Of a stretch of 64,000 nt of DNA, positions 1 to 8,522 are shown piece after piece. Every line of letters starts with the position of its first letter. Position 1 is the first letter of the stretch. The stretch is taken from positions 186,001 through 250,000 of the forward strand of contig NZ_FPBE01000003.1 in NCBI RefSeq assembly GCF_900116625.1, in the 5' to 3' direction. The DNA is from Idiomarina abyssalis (GTDB lineage: Bacteria; Pseudomonadota; Gammaproteobacteria; Enterobacterales; Alteromonadaceae). The position numbers and the translations under genes were made by a program. Below the pieces are notes generated by a model. It was not told the DNA's origin. It made no database searches and was given only the letters and a program-made list of their open reading frames with translations.

Positions 1-1373
1 TCAACGCTGCCACCATTACCGCCGACAATAAATGACCCTTCGTCGCCAGCAATAATGTTGTTGTTACCTTCCTGAACGAAAGCGATAAGGTTGTCATTGC
101 CACCGATAATGGTATCGATAAGGTTAATGTCGCCAGTTTGCTCTGATTGAAGGTCGTTGCCAGAGGTTGTGCCTGCGTCGTATGAGTATGCCAACAAGGT
201 ATTGCTGTCTCCGTCCTGGCGTGAGTCAACTTCGTTGTCGTCACCTGCAATAACGATTTCAGCAGTGTTAGCATCTCCGTATTGGCGGCTAGATGCTTCG
301 TTGTCTGCACCAATTAAAGCAACACCGTTGAAGTTATTGTCACCACGGCTTTGGATGTGGATGTCGTTGTATGCGCCATAAGACTCCGCAACAGCGATGT
401 TGTCGTCACCACGTTGACTCATTGAAATAATGTGGTCATCACCTTCGGTTGCGAAAACTGCGTAGTTGTTATCACCGTTTTGGTGCGCATCAACTGTGTT
501 GTAGTTACCTACCATGCCAGTTGCGGCTTCTACTACGTTTGTATTACCTTCTTGCTGAACAGCGATTTCGTTTAAATCACCTTGGATTGGCTGAATTAAG
601 AATTCATTGCTAGCGCCGTCCTGATATACGTCTACCAGGTTTTCGTCACCCGCCAGGTTCTCTGCAATGAAGATGTTCGCTGAACCAAACTGCTGAACGT
701 AAACCTCGTTCATGTCGCCATTAGCGCCGACTACACCACCTACGTTGCCATCGCCTTCTTGATCAGCAATAAATACGTTGGCATCACCCGTTGCATTAAA
801 GTAACCGGCTTCATTAAGTGAACCTGACTGATAGGCTGAAAACTCGTTGTCACTACCTTCAATTTGGAAGCTAGCCCAGTTAGAGTCACCGAACTGTGAA
901 ATATCGGCAGCGTTGTAGTCTCCAGTCAAATCGATAGAGGCAGTGTTTCCAGCACCTGCTTGCTCTACGTAAGCAGAGTTACCATTGCCCGTCAGGAAGA
1001 CTTCAGATGAGTTCATGTCGCCTTCTTGAAGACTCGTTAACATGTTGTCATTACCGGTCGCTTCTGAGTCGAAGATATTCCAGAAACCGGACTGCTCACC
1101 CTCAACAAAGTTAAAGTCGCCGGTCACATAAGTATAAGCTTCCTGCCAGTCGTCAAACTGAAGAAGTGACGTGTCGTTACCTTCTCCGTACTGATCAGCG
1201 TAAGCCCAGTTCAAGAAACCGCTTTGCTCGATGTACATGTTGTTACCGAATTCAACAGCTTCTGATGAATCCTGGTTAACAACCGCGATATGTGATTGTG
1301 CTGCTGCGTAGCCTGAGAATGCCAGACCTAAAGCTAAAGCTACTGCACTTTTTTTAAGAATTGTATTAGACAT
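1..1373 (-). CDS. Large curlin-like amyloid subunit (CsgA-type), C-terminus beyond window edge
   Basis: The reading frame is open from an ATG at 1373 to the left edge, giving 457 residues without a stop. It starts with a signal peptide (MSNTILKKSAVALALGLAFS, then an AAAQ-like cleavage region). The rest is a long series of curlin-type repeats in which Q-x-G-x-x-N strands alternate with x-x-G-x-x-N strands, rich in Asp, Asn, Gly and Gln. Curlins are secreted and polymerise into amyloid fibres on the cell surface. E. coli CsgA has about 150 residues and five repeats, so this protein is at least three times longer. It lies 23 bp downstream of a CsgB-like gene, the csgBA order of enterobacteria. 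The secretion and regulator genes (csgDEFG) are not in the window. The family is clear; the exact subunit role is inferred. Confidence 0.8.
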   Translation of the reverse strand, partial: MSNTILKKSAVALALGLAFSGYAAAQSHIAVVNQDSSEAVEFGNNMYIEQSGFLNWAYADQYGEGNDTSLLQFDDWQEAYTYVTGDFNFVEGEQSGFWNIFDSEATGNDNMLTSLQEGDMNSSEVFLTGNGNSAYVEQAGAGNTASIDLTGDYNAADISQFGDSNWASFQIEGSDNEFSAYQSGSLNEAGYFNATGDANVFIADQEGDGNVGGVVGANGDMNEVYVQQFGSANIFIAENLAGDENLVDVYQDGASNEFLIQPIQGDLNEIAVQQEGNTNVVEAATGMVGNYNTVDAHQNGDNNYAVFATEGDDHIISMSQRGDDNIAVAESYGAYNDIHIQSRGDNNFNGVALIGADNEASSRQYGDANTAEIVIAGDDNEVDSRQDGDSNTLLAYSYDAGTTSGNDLQSEQTGDINLIDTIIGGNDNLIAFVQEGNNNIIAGDEGSFIVGGNGGSV

Positions 1374-1396
1374 GTTTTGTTCTCCATTGATTGTTC

Positions 1397-1807
1397 TTAT
1401 TTGAACTGCGTGATGGACATTTCAGCGGCAGCGCCTGTCTGCTGAATGGTTATAGAGTTTCCATCACCAAGTTGCTGAAGCTGAATGACATTGCTTTGCC
1501 CAACTTGAAGAATGGTCGCTGAATTACTGCGTCCAGACTGCTCTGCAGTGACAGAATTATTGAACCCTTGCTGCTCGATAGTCAGAGTGTTTTCCAACCC
1601 GAACTGAACGAGGTATGCGTAATTTTGCTCTCCTGCCTGCGCTACTGAAGTGAGGTTATATGAGCCTAGTTGAGCAATTTCGGCATGGTTTGCAAGGGAC
1701 TGCCGCTCCAGTAACCCTGCTAATGCAACAGATAACTCGTCAGCCTTTCCTGAAAAAGAGATGAGGATGACAGCTGTTGCTACTAAAAGTTGTTTAATGA
1801 AAGTCAA
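1397..1807 (-). CDS. csgB: Curlin-like minor/nucleator subunit (CsgB-type)
   Basis: This encodes 136 residues with a signal peptide (MTFIKQLLVATAVILISFSG) and about five curlin repeats carrying Q-x-G-x-x-N motifs, for example VQFGLEN, EQQGFNN, EQSGRSN and QQLGDGN. Length and position just upstream of the larger curlin match CsgB, which nucleates CsgA polymerisation at the outer membrane. The start is a TTG at 1807 with an AAGGTG-like ribosome site upstream; no ATG is available before the signal peptide. It is probably co-transcribed with the gene at 1-1373 from a promoter in the 1808-2118 interval. The nucleator role is inferred from size and order. Confidence 0.75.
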   Translation of the reverse strand: MTFIKQLLVATAVILISFSGKADELSVALAGLLERQSLANHAEIAQLGSYNLTSVAQAGEQNYAYLVQFGLENTLTIEQQGFNNSVTAEQSGRSNSATILQVGQSNVIQLQQLGDGNSITIQQTGAAAEMSITQFK

Positions 1808-2118
1808 AGCGGAACACCTTTTGTTAATAATTCCGCTAACAAGAATAGAGGTTCAAATGTTCGCGACAATCGTATGAATGGTGTATTTTTTAGATGGTAT
1901 TTGAACGGTAAAATCATTATTTAACAAAGTGTTAGGAATTAATTTCCTCGAGAGCAACCTGAATGTCCTAGTCCCTTTTTCGTATTTATCGTAAAGAACA
2001 TTAAATATTTAACTTTTGGCGTAAATCAGTGTGAAAAATATGCTACTTCTTTTTTAGTGCTGAAAAAGCAGTTCGCACAGGTAAATGATATTCCTACAAC
2101 AATAATGAGGAAGGAAGC
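1808..2118. other. Divergent intergenic region between curli genes and protease
   Basis: These 311 bp hold no convincing ORF. They are AT-rich, include a GGAATTAATTTCC-like palindrome near 1934, and must contain the divergent promoters for the curli pair (minus) and the S8 protease (plus). The protease has a good ribosome site (GAGGAAGG) just before 2119. I could not assign -10/-35 elements or a CsgD site with confidence. Confidence 0.5.
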
Positions 2119-4650
2119 ATGACGAATTTGAAAAAATTGGTCGTTGGCGTATCTATGGCACTTGCTGCAGGAACAGCTGCTGCCAATAGTAAACAAGCGG
2201 ACGACGACTCTCTGTTGGTGGTTTTTAAAGCCTCGGCAACGAAAGAGCAGCGCCTGGACCTGATAAGTAATGCAGGTGGTACTTTGCGTGCACTTGATAA
2301 CCGCGGTCGGGACATGGCAATGAGGAACATTGCTGATGGACGTATTGCAAAAGTAAACGTACGTAATGCTAAGCAGCGTGATGCATTAATTAAGCGGCTC
2401 TCAAACCACCCTTTAGTTGATGTAGCTGAACCGAACTACATCATTTCAATTAACGATACGAAGAGCTCAGACTTCAATATCCTGGCGACGCCGGACGACC
2501 CAGCTTTTGGCGACATGTGGGCTTTGGAAAATACCGGGCAAAGCGGCGGTACGCCGGGTGTTGATATCGATGCGCGTCCAGCGTGGGATATTACAACGGG
2601 TGACTCGACCATCGTCATTGGTGTTATCGACTCCGGTGTTGACTATACGCATCCTGATTTAGCCGGAAACATGTGGGTTAACCCAGGTGAAGTTTGTGAC
2701 AACGGTCAGGACGACGACGGTAACGGCGTTGTTGATGACTGCTACGGTTACTCTGCAGTTAATTCAAACGGCGATCCAATGGATGAAAACGGTCATGGTA
2801 CGCATGTTGCCGGTACTATCGGCGCTAGTTCAAACAATGGCGAAGGTGTAACAGGCGTTAACTGGGACGTTGAAATTGTTGGTTGTCAGTTCCTGGATGC
2901 ATCAGGTTCAGGTAGTACAGCTGCGGCCATAGAATGTATTGACTACATGACTAACCTGAAGGTGAATCATGGCGTCAACTTAGTTGCGACGAACAACTCC
3001 TGGGGTGGCGGCGCATACTCTGAATCACTACGAACGGCTATCAGTGACAGTATTGATGAAGGCATTATGTTTGTTTCTGCGGCCGGTAACGATGGTATCG
3101 ATTCGGACGTTACTGCAAGTTACCCGGGTGGTTACGACTTAGACGGTATTGTTAACGTCGCAAATACCACGCGCACTGACTCAATGGCTGCCTCCTCAAC
3201 TTATGGTGCTGTGTCTGTTGACTTAGGTGCACCAGGCACTGAAATTCTGTCAACTTATCTAAATGGTGGTTACGCAACAGCCTCTGGTACCTCAATGGCA
3301 AGCCCTCACGTAGCTGGTGTTGCAGGTTTAGTGTGGTCTATTGCTCCGCATTTGACGGTTGCTGAAGTTAAGCAAATTCTGATGGACTCTGGGGAAAGCA
3401 ACCCAGCTTTAGCGGGTAAAACAGTGTCTGGTAACCGTTTAAATGCATTGAGTGCTCTCGAAGCTGCGGATCCTGATCCAGCTTATCGCTTAACACTTTC
3501 TCCGGTATCTCAGGAAATTGTTGCTGGCGATAACGCTACATTAACTCTGGATGTGGGCAGTATTGCTGACTGGTCAGGGGCTGTTGATTTAACGGTTTCT
3601 TCTGAACCTCAGCTTGATGTCTCTTTGTCTTCAGACCAGGCACAAAATGGCGAATCGGTTGATGTGCAAGTAGCAACAACTGAAGACACCGCTTGGGGCG
3701 AATACGCCATAACGGTTAATGGTACCGATGTAGAAACTGGTGAGATGACCCGCGATGTTAGCGCAAGCGTTTATGTGCTGCCACAAGGCTTATCTGAGTT
3801 TTATTACGATGATGCTGCCGGTGTTGATATCCCGGATGACGACAGCAACGGTATTACTCGAGTGATCAACGTGCCTGATACAGGCGTGGTCTTCGGTGCT
3901 GATGTCAGCGTTGATATTACTCATACATGGCGTGGTGATTTAATCGTTACTTTAACATCGCCTGAAGGTACAGAGCATGTACTGCATGACCGTACTGGCG
4001 GCAGCGAAGATGATTTGGTTCAGAGCTGGTCGCTGGATAGCTTTAACGGTGAAGATATGACCGGTGACTGGACGCTGAATGTATCAGACAACGCTGGTGC
4101 AGATACCGGTGTATTGAACCATTGGTCCTTAACTCTAACCGCTGTTGAAGAAGACGATGGCTTACCAGATGCTCCTGTTGCAGGTTTTGAAGCAGACGCG
4201 GCTGACTTAACGGTAAGCTTTACGAATACATCAACAGACAGCGATGGTGATATTGAGAGTTATTTCTGGGAGTTTGGTGACGGTAGCACTTCGACAGAAG
4301 CAAACCCTGTGTATGCGTACTCTCAAGAAGGAACCTACGATGTTACTTTAACAGTGACTGATGCAACTGAGCTGTCGGATACGGTAACTCAGTCTGTGAC
4401 GGTTAGCCTTACCGATATCGAGTTAGACGTTTATCGTTCACGCTTACTGCGTAGCGGAACCGCTTTGGTTGACCTGCGTTGGTCAGGCGCTGCGGGCGAC
4501 GTCGACTTGTATCGTAACGGTGAGTTTGTTGAAACATTATCAAACTCAGGCCGAGTACGTGACCGCTTTGACTCGGATGGTAGCGATGTTGTCTACAAAC
4601 TGTGTGAAGCGGGTACAGAAGCTTGTGATTCAGTAACAGTTAGCTTTTAA
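2119..4650 (+). CDS. Secreted subtilisin-like serine protease (S8) with P-domain and PKD domain
   Basis: An 843-residue secreted protease. In order: signal peptide (1-23), I9-type propeptide (about 30-112, ending VAEPNYIIS), and S8 catalytic domain (about 125-455). The catalytic triad is visible: Asp171 (VIGVIDSG), His226 (NGHGTHVAG) and Ser392 (GTSMASPHVAG), with oxyanion Asn324 in AAGND. An Asp-rich insert (NGQDDDGNGVVDD, about 195-207) looks like a calcium site. A proprotein-convertase P-domain follows (about 590-685), then a PKD domain (about 695-775, FWEFGDGST) and a C-terminal beta-rich tail with two cysteines. Such proteases degrade extracellular protein in marine bacteria. It is a single gene, followed by a terminator, and divergent from the curli operon. 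Confidence 0.92.
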   Translation: MTNLKKLVVGVSMALAAGTAAANSKQADDDSLLVVFKASATKEQRLDLISNAGGTLRALDNRGRDMAMRNIADGRIAKVNVRNAKQRDALIKRLSNHPLVDVAEPNYIISINDTKSSDFNILATPDDPAFGDMWALENTGQSGGTPGVDIDARPAWDITTGDSTIVIGVIDSGVDYTHPDLAGNMWVNPGEVCDNGQDDDGNGVVDDCYGYSAVNSNGDPMDENGHGTHVAGTIGASSNNGEGVTGVNWDVEIVGCQFLDASGSGSTAAAIECIDYMTNLKVNHGVNLVATNNSWGGGAYSESLRTAISDSIDEGIMFVSAAGNDGIDSDVTASYPGGYDLDGIVNVANTTRTDSMAASSTYGAVSVDLGAPGTEILSTYLNGGYATASGTSMASPHVAGVAGLVWSIAPHLTVAEVKQILMDSGESNPALAGKTVSGNRLNALSALEAADPDPAYRLTLSPVSQEIVAGDNATLTLDVGSIADWSGAVDLTVSSEPQLDVSLSSDQAQNGESVDVQVATTEDTAWGEYAITVNGTDVETGEMTRDVSASVYVLPQGLSEFYYDDAAGVDIPDDDSNGITRVINVPDTGVVFGADVSVDITHTWRGDLIVTLTSPEGTEHVLHDRTGGSEDDLVQSWSLDSFNGEDMTGDWTLNVSDNAGADTGVLNHWSLTLTAVEEDDGLPDAPVAGFEADAADLTVSFTNTSTDSDGDIESYFWEFGDGSTSTEANPVYAYSQEGTYDVTLTVTDATELSDTVTQSVTVSLTDIELDVYRSRLLRSGTALVDLRWSGAAGDVDLYRNGEFVETLSNSGRVRDRFDSDGSDVVYKLCEAGTEACDSVTVSF

Positions 4651-4682
4651 TAACATTGAATTAACAATTTAATCTGTATTAC

Positions 4683-4715
4683 AATAGGGGCTCTTGTGGC
4701 CCCTATTTTATTTTT
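4683..4715 (+). terminator. Rho-independent terminator after the S8 protease gene
   Basis: A perfect 8-bp inverted repeat, AATAGGGG ... CCCCTATT, is followed by TTATTTTT. It also rules out the TTG at 4694 as the start of the next gene, because that codon lies inside the hairpin. Confidence 0.85.
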
Positions 4716-4726
4716 GGATGTTTTGC

Positions 4727-5200
4727 ATGCGACGTAGTAAAGGATTTACGCTGGTCGAACTTATTACTGTTGTTGTTGTGCTTGGCGTTTTAGCCGTTAC
4801 TGCACTTCCACAGTTCATTAACTTTTCTAGTGACGCTGAAAAAAGTCGCCTTAAAGGGCTTGAGGCTTCGTTGAAAGCTGCTCTCGATATCACCTATAGC
4901 AAAGCCGCAGTTCAAGGTCTGGAAAGTGCAGACTCTGCCTGTCTTGGCGGTAAGTTTGATGAGACAAGCGTCAGTTGCCCGGACGGAGGCACACTAATTT
5001 TCTATGGTTACCCTGCGGCGAAAGAAAGTGTTCTTAACCAGGTCGTTGAATTGAGTGACTGGGCTGTTTCCGAAGTTGGGATAGGTAATGTTGTCGGAAT
5101 AGCAGCGACTGAGGATGATCTCATGCAGTGTTATGTGACCTATTCAGCCGCCACCTCTGTCAGCGAACCTCAAATTCGGGTTTATGCCGATAATTGTTAA
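4727..5200 (+). CDS. Type IV pilin-like protein (MSHA/type II pseudopilin class)
   Basis: With the ATG at 4727 the 157-residue product starts MRRSKG/FTLVELITVVVVLG. This is a classic class-III leader: a short basic segment, Gly before the prepilin peptidase cut, then Phe+1, Glu+5 and a hydrophobic helix. The rest is a globular domain with four cysteines, two near mid-protein (ACLGG, SCPDG) and two near the C-terminus (MQCYV, DNC), suggesting disulfides. The frame extends upstream to a TTG at 4694, but that lies inside the preceding terminator, while GGA at 4716 suits 4727. No assembly genes are adjacent, so it is an orphan pilin or pseudopilin gene whose machinery is encoded elsewhere. Confidence 0.82.
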   Translation: MRRSKGFTLVELITVVVVLGVLAVTALPQFINFSSDAEKSRLKGLEASLKAALDITYSKAAVQGLESADSACLGGKFDETSVSCPDGGTLIFYGYPAAKESVLNQVVELSDWAVSEVGIGNVVGIAATEDDLMQCYVTYSAATSVSEPQIRVYADNC

Positions 5201-5223
5201 GTGAAAATGGTTCACAAAACTGA

Positions 5224-6234
5224 TTAGCAGGAAGTGCACTCTAAAGGTTGTGGGTAAAAACGCATCGAGACATCAGGGTGCGAACGCTTTCTGCCTTTCA
5301 TTACATTCTCGCCCACATTATTTAGTAATGGATTATTCGGGTCGCTGGTTGGCCCTTTTGCTTGTTTAGCTAAATGAGGTGGCAGATTTAGCACGGGCAC
5401 TGACGCATCAAGCTGTGCGGCCATGAAAAAAGCAGAAGAGTATCGGGTCACTCCTTTTTTAGGACTGGTCACACGGTGGTTGGTCGCTTTTAAATAGCCG
5501 TTAGATGCCAGCTCCAGTAGCTCACCAATATTGACGACAAAAGCTCCGGGACGGGGTGCGACTTTATACCACTGTTGCTCAAATTCCACTTCCAGCCCGC
5601 TGTTTTCGTCCTGCATGACTAATGTCAGGTAGCCGGGGTCTTTATGTGCGCCCACCCCTTGCTCGGAACCTTCTGAAGTTCCCGGGTACTTTATGAGCTT
5701 AGTGTGGCGATAGGGCCCTTTGCGAACCGTCTCTGAAAGGGCATCAGAAGGTTGCTCCAGGCTTTCGCAGAGCGCTTCTAACAATTGCAGCGACACTTCG
5801 GTGAGTTTGTCCTGCCAGCTGAGAAGCTGGGGTTTCATTTCCGGCAATTGTTTTGGCCATTGGTTAGGGCCAATCAGCTTCTGCCATTCATGATGAATGT
5901 CTGCATCTGAAAAAGCCGTCAGCTCATCCATAATATCGAACTGCTCCCGGCGGTCGCGACGACCAGCGGTCAACTCGGAATAGTTTGCAGAATATCCGCG
6001 GAAATGGGGTGAGTGAATCATCTGAATCTCTTTCTTCGCGGTATTACTAAGCGCGAAAAACGATTTAGCAATATCCAGTACCTTTACTTGCTCTGTCAGT
6101 GAAATACCGTGATCTTCCAGGTAGAAGAAGCCAACCTCGCGAGCTGCCTTACCGATCTCAGCAATAAACTCCTGGCGACTAGAGGCACTAGAGTAAAGTT
6201 TTCGCATGGATAAAACGGGTACTGGGTTTTGCAT
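5224..6234 (-). CDS. 2-oxoglutarate/Fe(II)-dependent oxygenase, isopenicillin-N-synthase-like
   Basis: A 336-residue soluble enzyme of the 2OG-Fe(II) oxygenase superfamily. The N-terminal DIOX_N region contains the typical AREVGFFYLEDHGI stretch (31-44). The double-stranded beta-helix has the iron ligands His197 and Asp199 (GAHKD) and His253 (TNHRV), with the 2OG-binding R-x-S at Arg264/Ser266 (TRYSS). The family hydroxylates or oxidatively cyclises small molecules using O2; the substrate cannot be told from sequence. It is a monocistronic gene, convergent with the pilin-like gene. Confidence 0.85.
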   Translation of the reverse strand: MQNPVPVLSMRKLYSSASSRQEFIAEIGKAAREVGFFYLEDHGISLTEQVKVLDIAKSFFALSNTAKKEIQMIHSPHFRGYSANYSELTAGRRDRREQFDIMDELTAFSDADIHHEWQKLIGPNQWPKQLPEMKPQLLSWQDKLTEVSLQLLEALCESLEQPSDALSETVRKGPYRHTKLIKYPGTSEGSEQGVGAHKDPGYLTLVMQDENSGLEVEFEQQWYKVAPRPGAFVVNIGELLELASNGYLKATNHRVTSPKKGVTRYSSAFFMAAQLDASVPVLNLPPHLAKQAKGPTSDPNNPLLNNVGENVMKGRKRSHPDVSMRFYPQPLECTSC

Positions 6235-6436
6235 AACGGACTCAACTGGTTATTTCTGCGCCTGAGTTTACGCTGGCCGATAGTGGTAACTGAAGAATCA
6301 AAATGTTCTATGGTAGACGGGTTGGCTATATCAACAATATGAACGGATGCCGCTACTTATTCCTGGTATTGCTCGACCAGTACCTGCTGCCTGTGTAAAA
6401 TCTTTGGGTCTTTAATTAACCAGTGAGATATTCAGA

Positions 6437-7153
6437 ATGGGTCGCGCCTATCAAAACCGAAAAGAGTCTATGGCTAAAACCGCCAATGCAAAAAGCAAAG
6501 TTTACAGCCGCTATGGTCGTGAAATTTATGTTTGTGCGAAGCAAGGTGGTACCGATCCGGATGGTAATCTGGCACTACGAGGTCTGATAGACCGGGCAAA
6601 GAAAGACCAGGTGCCCGCGCACGTTATTGAAAAAGCTATTGATAAGGCTCAGGGCGGCGCTGGCGAAGATTTTTCTCCTGCACGCTATGAAGGTTATGGC
6701 CCGGGAAACTGCATGGTCATAGTCGATTGTCTGACCGATAACCCGAACCGAACCTTTGGCGATGTGCGTAACTGTTTTACCAAAAGTAAGTCAAAAATCG
6801 GTGCTCAGGGCAGTGTTGCTCACTCCTTTGATCATTGTGCGATTTTTGCTTTTAAGCACGACAGTGAAGATGAAGTACTTGAAGCCTTAATGGAAGCTGA
6901 CGTTGACGTTACCGATGTTGAGTATGAGGAAGGGCTGGTTACAGTATTTGCACCTCATACAGAATATGCTGCTGCTCGTCAGGCTTTAACCGGCGCTTTC
7001 CCAGAGGTTGATTTTGAGGCTGATGAAATTCAGTTCCTGCCACAGGTAACCACCAGTATCAGTGAAGATGACCAGCCAATGTTTGAGCGTTTAATGGATA
7101 TGCTCAACGACCTGGATGATGTTCAAAACATTTACCATAACGCAGAACAATAA
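6437..7153 (+). CDS. YebC/PmpR family protein (YeeN-like paralogue)
   Basis: 238 residues, close to the E. coli YeeN/YebC length. The N-terminus [20 protein letters not shown] and the motifs [15 protein letters not shown] and [11 protein letters not shown] are family hallmarks. YebC proteins were long called DNA-binding regulators; recent work links some members to translation of difficult sequences at the ribosome. The sequence resembles the YeeN branch, so it is probably the second paralogue and not the ruvABC-linked yebC. The stop codon is immediately followed by the FNR box of ompW. Confidence 0.85.
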   Translation: MGRAYQNRKESMAKTANAKSKVYSRYGREIYVCAKQGGTDPDGNLALRGLIDRAKKDQVPAHVIEKAIDKAQGGAGEDFSPARYEGYGPGNCMVIVDCLTDNPNRTFGDVRNCFTKSKSKIGAQGSVAHSFDHCAIFAFKHDSEDEVLEALMEADVDVTDVEYEEGLVTVFAPHTEYAAARQALTGAFPEVDFEADEIQFLPQVTTSISEDDQPMFERLMDMLNDLDDVQNIYHNAEQ

Positions 7154-7154
7154 A

Positions 7155-7168
7155 TTGATGCAGATCAA
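7155..7168 (+). promoter_or_regulatory. Perfect FNR box in a class II promoter upstream of ompW
   Basis: TTGATGCAGATCAA matches TTGAT-N4-ATCAA exactly. A TATAAG -10 element lies at 7189-7194, so transcription should start near 7201, about 40 bp from the box centre, the usual class II activator position. In E. coli ompW is a known FNR-activated gene. Confidence 0.85.
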
Positions 7169-7226
7169 TTCAGTCAAGCGATAAACCTTATAAGCTTTGT
7201 GGGTATTCATTAACAAGGAGTTACCC

Positions 7227-7925
7227 ATGAAGCTTAAAGCATTGTCTTGTGGTGTATTGTTAGGGTTGTTAAGCACTTCTGCTTTAGCAAATGATTTTTC
7301 AGTTAATGTTGGTGCTATCTCCGTCATGCCGGATGACAGTAGCAGTAACCTTAATGTTGTTGAAACCGTAGCGGGTTTGCCAGAGAACTCGACCGGTGTC
7401 GGCGTTAACACCAATACGCAATTGGGTTTAACTTTTGATTACGCATTAACAAACAACTGGACGGTAGAGTTGGTTGCAGCAACACCTTTTAGCCACGATA
7501 TTACTGCAACAGGCGCACTAGCCGGACTGAAAGTAGGTAAAACAAAACATTTACCGCCCACCTTGCTGGCGCAGTATCACTTTGACCTGAACAACGACAT
7601 GTTCAAACCTTTCATTGGTGTCGGTGTTAACTACACGGCGTTTTTCGACGAGCAGATAGACCCTCAGCTGCGTTCAACTTTAGGTGATCTTGGCGTTGTG
7701 ACTGCTGACGATTCCGTTTCACTGGCGCTTAAAAACAGCTGGGGCTATGCCTTGCAGGCTGGTGTCAATGTGGAACTGACTAAAGACTGGGGCCTGCATT
7801 TTATGGTCAGTCGCATGGACATTGATACAACGGGTGACGTGCGAGTTAACGATACAACCATTCAAAGCGTTGACGTTGATATTGACCCTTATGTTGCTAT
7901 GGCCGGTATTCGTTATTCCTTCTAG
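7227..7925 (+). CDS. ompW: Outer-membrane protein OmpW
   Basis: With ATG at 7227 and a good ribosome site (AAGGAG at 7215) the product is 232 residues. The signal peptide is MKLKALSCGVLLGLLSTSAL, then ANDF. The remainder has alternating beta-strand character, the OmpW signature region LAQYHFDLNNDMFKPFIGVG, and ends in a C-terminal aromatic (GIRYSF) as expected for BamA-inserted barrels. OmpW is an eight-stranded barrel with a hydrophobic channel. The upstream TTG at 7197 would lie before the predicted transcript start, so it is rejected. Regulation by FNR is strongly indicated. Confidence 0.93.
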   Translation: MKLKALSCGVLLGLLSTSALANDFSVNVGAISVMPDDSSSNLNVVETVAGLPENSTGVGVNTNTQLGLTFDYALTNNWTVELVAATPFSHDITATGALAGLKVGKTKHLPPTLLAQYHFDLNNDMFKPFIGVGVNYTAFFDEQIDPQLRSTLGDLGVVTADDSVSLALKNSWGYALQAGVNVELTKDWGLHFMVSRMDIDTTGDVRVNDTTIQSVDVDIDPYVAMAGIRYSF

Positions 7926-7932
7926 AGCCTTT

Positions 7933-7966
7933 GCGTCGCCCATCTACAGGGCGGCGCCTTTTTTAA
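7933..7966 (+). terminator. Rho-independent terminator after ompW
   Basis: GCGTCGCCC and GGGCGGCGC form a stem with one mismatch around a 7-base loop, followed by a run of six T. It lies between the convergent ompW and ArsR-type genes. Confidence 0.8.
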
Positions 7967-8274
7967 AGCGAAGGGCAAAACTTGTCTTTTAATAGCTTCA
8001 TAAAAGCTTCGGTGTCCGGGTCTTTTATCGAGTAGTAGACGGTTTGAGATTCTTTTCGAATGGTGACCAGCTTTTGCTCCCGAAGCACCGCCAGGTGCTG
8101 TGAAAAAGCCGATGCACTTAAATCAAAATGCTGGTGCAACTCACCCACACTTTGTTCTCCTAATGCCAACCGGCATAAAATTTGTAAGCGGTGAGGGTTG
8201 CCTAAAGAGCGCAGAAAGTTTGCGGCGTTCTGCGCTTCTTCCTGAAGCATCTCTTGTGATTCAGTTGCACTCAT
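7963..8274 (-). CDS. ArsR-family repressor with YgaV/BigR-like cysteine pair
   Basis: A 103-residue winged-helix protein of the ArsR/SmtB family; the recognition helix region reads DLSASAFSQHLAVLREQ (51-67). Cys34 (ILCRL) and Cys100 (KFCPSL) occupy the positions of the cysteine pair in persulfide-sensing YgaV/BigR/SqrR regulators, including the C-terminal Cys-Pro. No metal-binding ELCVCDL motif is present. A DUF2892 membrane protein lies 7 bp upstream on the same strand, which parallels the E. coli ygaVP pairing. A role as a reactive-sulfur-responsive repressor of this small operon is inferred. Confidence 0.82.
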   Translation of the reverse strand: MSATESQEMLQEEAQNAANFLRSLGNPHRLQILCRLALGEQSVGELHQHFDLSASAFSQHLAVLREQKLVTIRKESQTVYYSIKDPDTEAFMKLLKDKFCPSL

Positions 8275-8281
8275 GGTGTCT

Positions 8282-8500
8282 TTATTTTCCTGCTTTTTCT
8301 AACTCTCGCTCAGTTTTTAATCCTAAAGCTTTTTTCATAAAAATGCTTGCCGGACAAAAGCCAGTGAAAGACTGTTGAAATAGGTTGGCGCCAACAAATA
8401 CGGTTAGCCATACCCAATTGGGATGAACCCAATAAGTTAAGGCTACGGATAACAATATCATAAAGCCGGCAAATGCAGTTAAAGCTCTTTCGACGCTCAT
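8282..8500 (-). CDS. DUF2892 (YgaP transmembrane-type) small membrane protein
   Basis: 72 residues with two hydrophobic segments (about 8-25 and 30-48) separated by a short loop, then a basic tail (KALGLKTERELEK). The CPAS motif after the second segment is typical of DUF2892 proteins, which also form the C-terminal membrane part of the rhodanese YgaP. Here the rhodanese domain is absent. It is first in a two-gene operon with the ArsR-type regulator. A function in handling thiosulfate or persulfide sulfur is inferred from family context only. Confidence 0.8.
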   Translation of the reverse strand: MSVERALTAFAGFMILLSVALTYWVHPNWVWLTVFVGANLFQQSFTGFCPASIFMKKALGLKTERELEKAGK

Positions 8501-8522
8501 TATAAAACTCCTTTACTTGATA

